A program made the position numbers and the translations under genes. Shown here one piece after another: positions 1 through 5,360 of a DNA stretch of 6,023 nt. Each line of letters opens with the position of its first letter. Within the stretch, counting starts at the first letter, position 1. This DNA is from an uncultured Methylophilus sp. (GTDB lineage: Bacteria > Pseudomonadota > Gammaproteobacteria > Burkholderiales > Methylophilaceae), in assembly GCA_936943315.1 (NCBI GenBank), contig CAKZJM010000077.1:1-6023 (forward strand), read 5' to 3'. Below the pieces are notes generated by a model. It was not told where the DNA came from, did no database searches, and saw only the letters and a list, made by a program, of their open reading frames with translations.

Positions 1-1
1 T

Positions 2-313
2 AAAGTGCCGCTTTTGGAAAACGTGAAAGTAGATACTGGCTTTAGTTGGTATCGTTTAGATGATTCAACTGCTAGCTGGGCCGCCGGCAATAACCTGCAA
101 GATGTCACAGGTAAGGCAGGTTCGGATTTGGGTAAAGAGTTTGATTTAAGAGTTCGTTTCCCATTGAATCAATATGCTTCACTTAATGTTGGGTATGCAC
201 ATTTTTGGGCAGGTGATTTTGTGAAAGAGACCTCACGTAAAGTCGTTGGTCAAGCTAATCGCTCTGACACTTCTAACTTCTTTTACACCGAACTTACATT
301 GTTGGGTTTTTAA
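2..313 (+). CDS. Outer-membrane porin, alginate export (Alginate_exp) type, 3' end only
   Basis: This is the C-terminal 103 residues of a beta-barrel outer-membrane protein. The frame is open to the left edge and the GTG at 5 is most likely an internal valine, so the gene starts outside the window. Alternating polar and hydrophobic/aromatic strands are visible: residues around VDTGFSWYRL, EFDLRVRFPL, ASLNVGYAHFWAGDF and SNFFYTELTLLGF. The protein ends in Phe, the usual C-terminal signal for BAM-dependent insertion. The 'GYAHFWAGDF' stretch near the end resembles the last strands of Alginate_exp family porins, as I remember them. The stop codon lies only 12 bp before the sulfate-binding protein gene, so the two are probably co-transcribed. 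The substrate cannot be read from this fragment; alginate itself is unlikely to be implied by the family name. The family call is moderately sure, the outer-membrane barrel call more so. Confidence 0.72.
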   Translation, partial: KVPLLENVKVDTGFSWYRLDDSTASWAAGNNLQDVTGKAGSDLGKEFDLRVRFPLNQYASLNVGYAHFWAGDFVKETSRKVVGQANRSDTSNFFYTELTLLGF

Positions 314-325
314 TCGGGGAATCGC

Positions 326-1333
326 ATGAAATTGAATACTACCTTACTGAAGGTGATCGCCGCAGTTGCTTTTGTTCTGCCAGTAGCCGTATCCGCTGCA
401 GACATCAACCTGCTCAACGTCTCTTACGATCCAACCCGTGAACTGTATCAGGATTACAACGCAGCTTTTGCCAAATACTGGAAAGACAAAACCGGTGACA
501 ATGTGACTATCAAACAGTCACATGGCGGCTCCGGCAAGCAGGCGCGTTCAGTGATCGACGGTTTGCAGGCGGATGTGGTGACGCTGGCCTTGTCTTATGA
601 CATTGACGAAGTAGGCAGTAAAGGCCGCCTATTTGGTCCAGACTGGCAAAAGCGTTTGCCGCATAACAGCTCACCTTACACGTCTACCATTGTGTTTTTG
701 GTACGCAAAGGCAACCCCAAAAATATCAAGGATTGGAATGACTTGATCAAACCAGGCACTTCAGTGATTACGCCTAACCCGAAAACCTCGGGCGGTGCAC
801 GCTGGAACTACCTGGCGGCGTATGCTTATGCGCTTAAACAGAATAATAACGATGATACCAAAGCCAAAGACTTCTTGAAAAAGCTGTTTAAAAACGTGCC
901 GGTGCTGGATAGCGGTGCGCGTGGCTCAACCACAACGTTTGTCGAGCGCGGTATTGGCGATGTGTTGCTGGCATGGGAGAACGAGGCTTTTCTGGCGCAG
1001 AAAGAGTTAGGGCCTGACAAGTTTGATATCGTGGTGCCTTCCTTGTCTATCTTGGCTGAGCCGCCAGTGACGGTGGTCGATAAAAATGCCAAACGACATG
1101 GTACTGAAGCCGTTGCCAAAGCTTATCTGGAATATTTATACAGTGAAGAAGGCCAGGAAATCGCGGCAAAAAATTACTACCGTCCAACTTTGGAATCTGT
1201 GGCCAAGAAATATGAGAAACAGTTTCCAAAGGTCAATTTGATCAAGATTGACGAGGTGTTTGGTGGCTGGCAAAAAGCCCAGAAAACACATTTTGCCGAT
1301 GGCGGTGTGTTCGACGAGATTTACCAGAAATAA
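326..1333 (+). CDS. sbp: Periplasmic sulfate-binding protein of a sulfate ABC transporter (Sbp/CysP family)
   Basis: This protein binds sulfate (possibly thiosulfate) in the periplasm and delivers it to a CysTWA-type ABC importer. At 335 residues it has the usual family length. Residues 1-24 form a Sec signal peptide with a likely cut after VSA (A24). Family hallmarks follow in order: VSYDPTRELY (32-41), the SHGGSGKQAR loop (65-74), DVVTLALSYDID (83-94), NPKTSGGARWNY (151-162), DSGARGSTTTF (195-205), DVLLAWENEA (212-221), VPSLSILAEPP (237-247) and the C-terminal YLYSEEGQEIAAKNYYRP (270-287). By comparison with the known Salmonella structure, S155-G156-G157, A198, W217 and a serine of the SHGGSGK loop should contact the anion. 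GGGGA at 316-320 is a good ribosome binding site for the ATG at 326. The gene follows a porin gene by 12 bp and ends at a strong terminator. No permease or ATPase gene follows. Whether it is Sbp or CysP cannot be settled here. Confidence 0.95.
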   Translation: MKLNTTLLKVIAAVAFVLPVAVSAADINLLNVSYDPTRELYQDYNAAFAKYWKDKTGDNVTIKQSHGGSGKQARSVIDGLQADVVTLALSYDIDEVGSKGRLFGPDWQKRLPHNSSPYTSTIVFLVRKGNPKNIKDWNDLIKPGTSVITPNPKTSGGARWNYLAAYAYALKQNNNDDTKAKDFLKKLFKNVPVLDSGARGSTTTFVERGIGDVLLAWENEAFLAQKELGPDKFDIVVPSLSILAEPPVTVVDKNAKRHGTEAVAKAYLEYLYSEEGQEIAAKNYYRPTLESVAKKYEKQFPKVNLIKIDEVFGGWQKAQKTHFADGGVFDEIYQK

Positions 1334-1346
1334 GATTTGATCAACA

Positions 1347-1380
1347 GAAAAAGGCATTTACCCAATGCCTTTTTCTTTCT
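1347..1380 (+). terminator. Rho-independent terminator after the sulfate-binding protein gene
   Basis: A perfect 12-bp stem pairs 1347-1358 (GAAAAAGGCATT) with 1364-1375 (AATGCCTTTTTC) around a 5-nt loop (TACCC). The descending arm ends in a T-rich run (1370-1380). It lies 13 bp after the stop codon at 1331-1333. Because the ascending arm starts with an A run, the structure could also terminate minus-strand transcripts, though no minus-strand gene is near. Confidence 0.88.
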
Positions 1381-1400
1381 CTACATAAGGAGAGTGTTTC

Positions 1401-1679
1401 ATGTCAAAAGCATTAGTAATTGGTGGTGACCGTATTGAAGGCATCAGACAGGTGCTGCAAGCGCAAGGGATTGATAAAATCGATCACTGGACTGGCCGCA
1501 AGCCTGGCGATGTCAAGCGCGAGCTCCCGGCAAACGTCAATGTGATTGTGTTAGTCACCGGCTGGCTCAATCATTCCATGATGTATCGTATCAAGCATGT
1601 GGCACATAAGCGTGGGTTGAAGGTTGTGTATACCCGCAATAGTGCAGATGGCATGCAGCGTGTGTTAGAAGCAGCCTGA
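1401..1679 (+). CDS. Small DUF2325 protein of unknown function
   Basis: This 92-residue protein matches my memory of DUF2325 (PF10087) over nearly its whole length. The visible pattern is a small Rossmann-like fold: a first beta strand with a glycine turn (KALVIGGDRIEGI, 3-15), a mid 'DHWTGRKPGD' segment (28-37), a second hydrophobic strand (VNVIVLVTGW, 46-55), then LNHSMMYRIKHVAHKRGLKVVYTRN (56-80). The N-H pair at 57-58 and the K at 65 fit the family's conserved 'HN...K' region. No signal peptide or membrane helix is present, so it is cytoplasmic. An excellent ribosome binding site (AAGGAGAG, 1387-1394) precedes the ATG. It sits 67 bp after the sulfate-binding gene, beyond that gene's terminator, so it depends on read-through or on a promoter inside the upstream gene; none is obvious. 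The biochemical role is unknown and I assign none. Confidence 0.85.
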   Translation: MSKALVIGGDRIEGIRQVLQAQGIDKIDHWTGRKPGDVKRELPANVNVIVLVTGWLNHSMMYRIKHVAHKRGLKVVYTRNSADGMQRVLEAA

Positions 1680-1701
1680 AGCCTGTTTTTGCTCGTCTTA
1701 A

Positions 1702-1724
1702 CCTGATTAATTTTTTTAAGCAGG
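1702..1724 (+). repeat. Short AT-rich imperfect hairpin after the DUF2325 gene
   Basis: CCTG (1702-1705) pairs with CAGG (1721-1724) and TTAA (1707-1710) with TTAA (1716-1719), with one A-G mismatch and a TTTTT loop (1711-1715). GCCTG at 1681-1685 could pair instead with CAGGC at 1721-1725. No U run follows, so it is at best a weak terminator. It may protect the 3' end or mean nothing. Confidence 0.3.
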
Positions 1725-1726
1725 CC

Positions 1727-1754
1727 TAAATTTACCCAGCTATTCCGCCGTTAA
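1727..1754 (+). promoter_or_regulatory. Candidate sigma-28 (FliA)-type promoter upstream of the first EAL gene
   Basis: TAAATTTA at 1727-1734 and GCCGTTAA at 1747-1754 resemble the enterobacterial FliA consensus TAAAGTTT-N11-GCCGATAA. The -10 part matches at 7 of 8 positions and the -35 part at 6 of 8. The spacer is 12 nt, one more than consensus. Transcription would start near 1760 and give an untranslated leader of roughly 85 nt before the ATG at 1846. No better sigma-70 promoter was seen in this gap. A motility-linked promoter would suit a cyclic-di-GMP phosphodiesterase, but the match could be chance. Confidence 0.35.
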
Positions 1755-1759
1755 CCCTG

Positions 1760-1790
1760 TTGAGTTTTAAGGTTTAATGACATAACTCAA
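1760..1790. repeat. 7-bp inverted repeat in the leader of the first EAL gene
   Basis: TTGAGTT (1760-1766) and AACTCAA (1784-1790) are perfect inverted copies separated by 17 nt. The spacing is long for a simple dimer operator and would make a loose RNA hairpin. It lies just downstream of the sigma-28-like -10 box, where an operator or leader structure could act. No regulator can be named. Confidence 0.35.
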
Positions 1791-1845
1791 GGATTCTTTT
1801 TGCCAGTCAGGCAGAATGATTTAATCACGGGGTTAAAGGTAAATA

Positions 1846-3501
1846 ATGAGTGAAACCGGGATTGGCGAACTGACAACGCCACTCAGCGAAAATACAGCGC
1901 AGCGGCAATTCATGCGCCATCGTCTTGTACGTAAAGTACAGGATAATACCCATTTTTTAGCCATGGCGAGCATGGTGTGTGGCTTGCTGGGCTTTCCGCA
2001 TTATTTGCTGGATGTTGAAAATAATGTCTGGCTGGCGCAACTGCTCACCTACCTCACTTTTATTCTCGTCAGTTATAACTTGTTGTTAGAAAACGGCCGG
2101 ACGAATCTGGCCATGCTGACCATGTCACTGGTCACCATCAGCTTGTTTGTGGTTCAGTTGTCACCCTATGCAGCCGATTTTAACGATACCGCGCATTTGT
2201 TGCGCATGTCGAATGAGATGCCACTGCATCATTTTTCACGCGTGGTGGAATATGCTGCGGGTGCTTTACTTGCCTGCCTGATCGCCACATCTTACCTGCT
2301 CCAGCGCTCAGGCTGGCTGGCCACGAGCCAGGCCATTTTATACGTGGCAGTGATGATTCCGTTGATCCCCTTGCTTGGTTTTTTATGTGGGATTGCGCGC
2401 CCATACGGCATGATGCCGCCTTTAACTACACTGAGTGGCTTGCTGTGCGCGTTTAGCTTGCTGGCAAAACATGCTTCACATCCGCCCATGAGCTACCTGT
2501 TATTGATGGATGATAACGGCAAACAGATACGCTTCAGTATCGTCTTCCTAAGCTTTTTTGCCATTTTGCTGGCGAGGGCTGGGGTTGAGTTTGGTGAAAG
2601 TATGCTGCGGGCGCTGCCTGTGGTAGTGGTGATATCCATCCTCGCCATTATCTATACCATGACGGCTACTTATTACCGCAGAGGCCAAGATAGCGAACAA
2701 GTGATACTGCCGGCAGCCGATATGGACTTTGCCAGCCAAGTGGAAACTGCCCTGGATGCGCACCAGTTTTACGTGGTATACCAGCCACAAATTGATTTTC
2801 ATAGCGGTAAGCTTAAAGGCGTAGAAGCCTTGGTGCGCTGGCGCCATCCTGAAAAGGGCGTAATTTCTCCTGATAAATTCATACGTGTGGCTGAGCTCAC
2901 CGGCTTGATTGTGCCTTTGGGCAAATGGGTGATGCGCACCGCTTGCGCACAGGCAGCACAATGGACGCATCATCCAGTGCTCGGCAAGGCCGAGGTGGCA
3001 GTGAATGTTTCGGCCTTGCAATTAAAATCCGGGTCTTTGGTAGAAGATATTCTGGCCATCCTCAAAGAAACCGGCTTGCCGCCTCAACGGTTGGTGGTTG
3101 AGCTTACCGAGAGCTCTTTTGTGCAGGATGATGGTGAAAACCTGCGCACCATGCATCGTTTAAAAGAGGCCGGTATCAAGCTGGCAATCGATGATTTTGG
3201 CACAGGCTATTCTTGCCTGTCTTATTTGCGCGATATTCCGGGCAATTATTTGAAGGTTGACCGGTCATTTGTGATGGAGTTGCCTGGCCATAACAAAGCC
3301 GAGGCAGTCATTGAGGCCATCGTGAGCCTGGGTAAGAGCCTGGATTACCGCATTATTGCCGAAGGTATCGAGAATGAAGCACAAGCCAAGTTTCTAGAAG
3401 GCATTGGCTGCGATATCGCTCAAGGCTTTTTATATGCCAAGCCTCTTGAAGTCGAAGCTTTACAACAATGGGTCTCTCAAACCTATTCTGATGAGGTTTA
3501 A
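1846..3501 (+). CDS. Membrane-bound cyclic-di-GMP phosphodiesterase, 8-helix input region plus EAL domain (first paralogue)
   Basis: Predicted to hydrolyse cyclic-di-GMP to pGpG at the inner membrane. After a basic cytoplasmic start with QRQFMRHR (19-26), about eight hydrophobic helices lie near 36-55, 61-81, 87-108, 134-153, 160-183, 192-208, 230-249 and 257-277. The EAL domain fills about 295-545. The catalytic set looks complete: Q313, E327 of EAL, R331, N387, E419 and E422 (ELTES), D449-D450 (DDFGTGYS), K470 and D472 (LKVD), E506 and E509 (AEGIE), Q526. No GGDEF or PAS domain is present. The TM3-TM4 loop (109-132) should be periplasmic and holds H117, H128, H129, M121 and M125. The TM6-TM7 loop reads MSYLLLMDDNGKQIR. 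AAAGGT at 1835-1840 supports the ATG. The second EAL gene is a paralogue 188 bp downstream. The signal sensed is unknown; activity is inferred from residues only. Confidence 0.93.
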   Translation: MSETGIGELTTPLSENTAQRQFMRHRLVRKVQDNTHFLAMASMVCGLLGFPHYLLDVENNVWLAQLLTYLTFILVSYNLLLENGRTNLAMLTMSLVTISLFVVQLSPYAADFNDTAHLLRMSNEMPLHHFSRVVEYAAGALLACLIATSYLLQRSGWLATSQAILYVAVMIPLIPLLGFLCGIARPYGMMPPLTTLSGLLCAFSLLAKHASHPPMSYLLLMDDNGKQIRFSIVFLSFFAILLARAGVEFGESMLRALPVVVVISILAIIYTMTATYYRRGQDSEQVILPAADMDFASQVETALDAHQFYVVYQPQIDFHSGKLKGVEALVRWRHPEKGVISPDKFIRVAELTGLIVPLGKWVMRTACAQAAQWTHHPVLGKAEVAVNVSALQLKSGSLVEDILAILKETGLPPQRLVVELTESSFVQDDGENLRTMHRLKEAGIKLAIDDFGTGYSCLSYLRDIPGNYLKVDRSFVMELPGHNKAEAVIEAIVSLGKSLDYRIIAEGIENEAQAKFLEGIGCDIAQGFLYAKPLEVEALQQWVSQTYSDEV

Positions 3502-3505
3502 CCTC
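3493..3505 (+). repeat. Small palindrome over the stop codon of the first EAL gene
   Basis: GAGGT (3493-3497) and ACCTC (3501-3505) pair around TTA, straddling the TAA stop at 3499-3501. The stem is only 5 bp with a 3-nt loop and no T run follows, so it is not a convincing terminator. No other terminator is visible between the two EAL genes, so read-through into the second is possible. Confidence 0.25.
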
Positions 3506-3555
3506 GTTCACTCTTGATTAACATCCATACATATCCTAGCAAATCCCCTCCGTAA

Positions 3556-3575
3556 TCTTTAAATTTGTTTAAAGA
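3556..3575. repeat. 8-bp AT-rich inverted repeat between the two EAL genes
   Basis: TCTTTAAA (3556-3563) and TTTAAAGA (3568-3575) are perfect inverted arms around TTTG. It lies about 27 bp upstream of the predicted -35 box of the second EAL gene (3602). That position suits an upstream regulator-binding site. The low GC of the stem and lack of a following T run argue against a terminator. Confidence 0.4.
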
Positions 3576-3601
3576 ATGATAAATACCTGTTTTATTTTGT
3601 G

Positions 3602-3634
3602 TTGATTTGATGGTGCTTGCTCTTATAGTATAGA
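3602..3634 (+). promoter_or_regulatory. Candidate sigma-70 promoter(s) of the second EAL gene
   Basis: TTGATT (3602-3607) and TATAGT (3624-3629) have a 16-nt spacer. A second pair, TTGATG (3607-3612) and TATAGA (3629-3634), is offset by 5 bp and also has a 16-nt spacer. Both match the consensus well for an AT-rich gap. Transcription would start about 3636-3642, leaving a leader of roughly 50 nt. The gene therefore probably has its own promoter as well as possible read-through from the first EAL gene. Confidence 0.5.
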
Positions 3635-3672
3635 TCACAGGATCTGCGGTGGCAGTTCATAACAATAGATCT
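3632..3672 (+). promoter_or_regulatory. Three-arm AGATC/GATCT repeat at the start site and leader of the second EAL gene
   Basis: AGATC (3632-3636) and GATCT (3641-3645) form an inverted repeat with a 4-nt loop, overlapping the -10 and likely start site. A second AGATC (3667-3671, inside palindrome AGATCT 3667-3672) can pair with the same GATCT, enclosing a small CTGC-GGTG-GCAG hairpin (3644-3655, sharing CT with the arm). The third arm ends 8 nt before the GGGAGG ribosome binding site (3680-3685). It could be an operator, or alternative leader folds; the arms are short and chance is possible. Confidence 0.3.
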
Positions 3673-3689
3673 GAAAAAAGGGAGGCACC

Positions 3690-5360
3690 ATGGCAGGCTC
3701 CAGCATTGACTGGTTCAATGAGAGTATTCAGGGCTATACGACGCAACGTCAGTATATGCGGCATCGATTCTTGCGGACCGTGCAGAAACAATCGCCTTGG
3801 CTTGCACTTGCCAGTGTGTTAACCATACTGCTGGGCTTATCGCTGATCCCCTTGCAAGTGGCTTTTGAAATGAATCTGCTGCAAACACTCGGGTCTTTTA
3901 TCTTTGCCGCGGTCAGCTTGCGTGTTGTATTTGAGTATTGGCGCTGGTCTCTCATGACCAGGTTGTTACTCAGCGTGGTGTTATTCTGGTTTTTTGTACA
4001 AGCTTACTGGCTTTACAGCAGCCATGAGTCATACGCACCCTTATTATCCAACCATCGTATTTTGCTCCAAGCCAGTCATGGCAAGATTGTCAGTGATGTG
4101 GTGATGTCTTTTTTGGTCATGATCGGTTACCTGCTGTGCCATTTCCGCTTTAACCGGGTCAGCCAAACTGTTCTCTGTGTCCCCATCTTAATGCCAGTGA
4201 CAGGCTTGCTGGCTCATGCCTACCAAATTCCTGATGCATACGGCCAGCTTTCAATATTGTTTGCCGTTGCCGGGGTCTTGTGTGCCATGTCTTTAATTGC
4301 CAAGCAGGTATTGCAAACGCCCTTAAGTTACCTGCTGTTGTTAGATGAGACCGGACAACACTTGCGCTGGCTGATCGCACTCATGTTCTTGTGTGCGATT
4401 ACATTAGGCAGCATCGTTATATTCTTTGGAAACGATCCACGCGTGACACCGTTAATCATTACGCTGGGGCTTAATTCTATTGTAGTGATCATCACTTTCA
4501 ACTATTACCGTAAGGGCGTTGTGCATGAGCAGGTGTTGCCGCCTGAAGGGCTGATGTTTGCCAGTGAACTGGAAGCAGCCATTGCCAACGAAGAGTTTTA
4601 CCTGGACTATCAGCCGCAAATGGATTTTGCCAGTGGGCAACTGGTGGGCGTGGAGGCGCTGATCCGCTGGCAGCATCCAGCGCTGGGCATCGTGCCACCC
4701 GCCAAGTTTATTAGCGTGGCTGAGCTTACTGGTTTGATTGTACCCATGGGTGCGTGGGTACTACAAAAAGCGTGTGCAGAAGTGGCCACTTGGAAAAGCG
4801 GCCCCTTAAGCAACGCCAAAGTTTCCGTCAATGTGTCACCATTGCAACTGAAATCTCCTGGATTTCACGATTATGTATCGCAGGTGTTGAAGGAAACCGG
4901 TTTGGCGGCAGACCGGCTGGTGATTGAGCTAACGGAAAGCGCATTTGTGCATACCGACAAAAAAAGCAGTGAAAGTTTGGATGCACTCAAGCGGCTTGGC
5001 GTCAAACTCGCAATTGATGACTTTGGCACCGGTTATTCTTGCCTTGCCTATTTGCAAGACATTCCTTGCGACTTTTTAAAGGTGGATCGCTCATTTGTAC
5101 ATGATGTGCCAGGCAAGTCGCGGTCAGAGGCTGTGACCAGTGCGATTGTCGTGCTGGGTAAAAACCTGCAATACCAGATTTTGGCCGAAGGCGTGGAAAC
5201 AGAGGCACAGGCAGAATACCTTAAAGGTCTGGGATGCGATCTGGTGCAGGGCTATTTGTATGCTTATCCCATGTCAGAAGCAGCATTGCATGACTGGGTG
5301 AATACACGGCCGCCTCCTGCAACGGGGTTTGATGCAGAGCCCTTGAGCTATGCGGCTTGA
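3690..5360 (+). CDS. Membrane-bound cyclic-di-GMP phosphodiesterase, 8-helix input region plus EAL domain (second paralogue)
   Basis: A paralogue of the preceding gene with the same order and nearly the same length (556 against 551 residues). QRQYMRHR sits at residues 19-26, exactly as in the first protein. About eight helices lie near 37-56, 62-82, 88-110, 134-152, 157-178, 186-205, 226-246 and 252-273. The EAL domain covers about 288-538 with Q308, E322, R326, N381, E413 and E416, D443-D444, K464, D466, E500, E503 and Q520 all present, so cyclic-di-GMP hydrolysis is expected. No GGDEF domain is present. The periplasmic TM3-TM4 loop (about 111-133) carries H112, H122 and H130. The TM6-TM7 loop is LSYLLLLDETGQHLR. 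A Pro/Ala-rich tail (541-556) follows the EAL domain and its last codons overlap the convergent TAXI gene. GGGAGG (3680-3685) four bases before the ATG is a strong ribosome binding site. Its input signal is unknown. Confidence 0.94.
   Translation: MAGSSIDWFNESIQGYTTQRQYMRHRFLRTVQKQSPWLALASVLTILLGLSLIPLQVAFEMNLLQTLGSFIFAAVSLRVVFEYWRWSLMTRLLLSVVLFWFFVQAYWLYSSHESYAPLLSNHRILLQASHGKIVSDVVMSFLVMIGYLLCHFRFNRVSQTVLCVPILMPVTGLLAHAYQIPDAYGQLSILFAVAGVLCAMSLIAKQVLQTPLSYLLLLDETGQHLRWLIALMFLCAITLGSIVIFFGNDPRVTPLIITLGLNSIVVIITFNYYRKGVVHEQVLPPEGLMFASELEAAIANEEFYLDYQPQMDFASGQLVGVEALIRWQHPALGIVPPAKFISVAELTGLIVPMGAWVLQKACAEVATWKSGPLSNAKVSVNVSPLQLKSPGFHDYVSQVLKETGLAADRLVIELTESAFVHTDKKSSESLDALKRLGVKLAIDDFGTGYSCLAYLQDIPCDFLKVDRSFVHDVPGKSRSEAVTSAIVVLGKNLQYQILAEGVETEAQAEYLKGLGCDLVQGYLYAYPMSEAALHDWVNTRPPPATGFDAEPLSYAA

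Noticed and set aside
5..313. GTG at 5 as the start of a 102-residue protein
   Set aside because: The frame is open to the window edge, the product begins in the middle of barrel strands and has no signal peptide, so it is the end of a longer porin.
826..1357. Three minus-strand open frames inside and just past the sulfate-binding gene
   Set aside because: They are antisense to a clearly conserved gene, have low-complexity or random-looking products and no credible ribosome binding sites.
2406..2418. CGGCAT-G-ATGCCG palindrome
   Set aside because: It is inside the first EAL coding region, has a 1-nt centre that cannot form a hairpin at full length, and encodes ordinary residues between TM5 and TM6.
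2548..3021. 157-codon open frame on the minus strand inside the first EAL gene
   Set aside because: It lies wholly within the EAL protein's coding sequence, has no recognisable domain and is best explained as the antisense shadow of a real gene.
3502..3689. Cyclic-di-GMP riboswitch before the second EAL gene
   Set aside because: I looked for the GEMM core and its helices and saw none; the probable leader is only about 50 nt.
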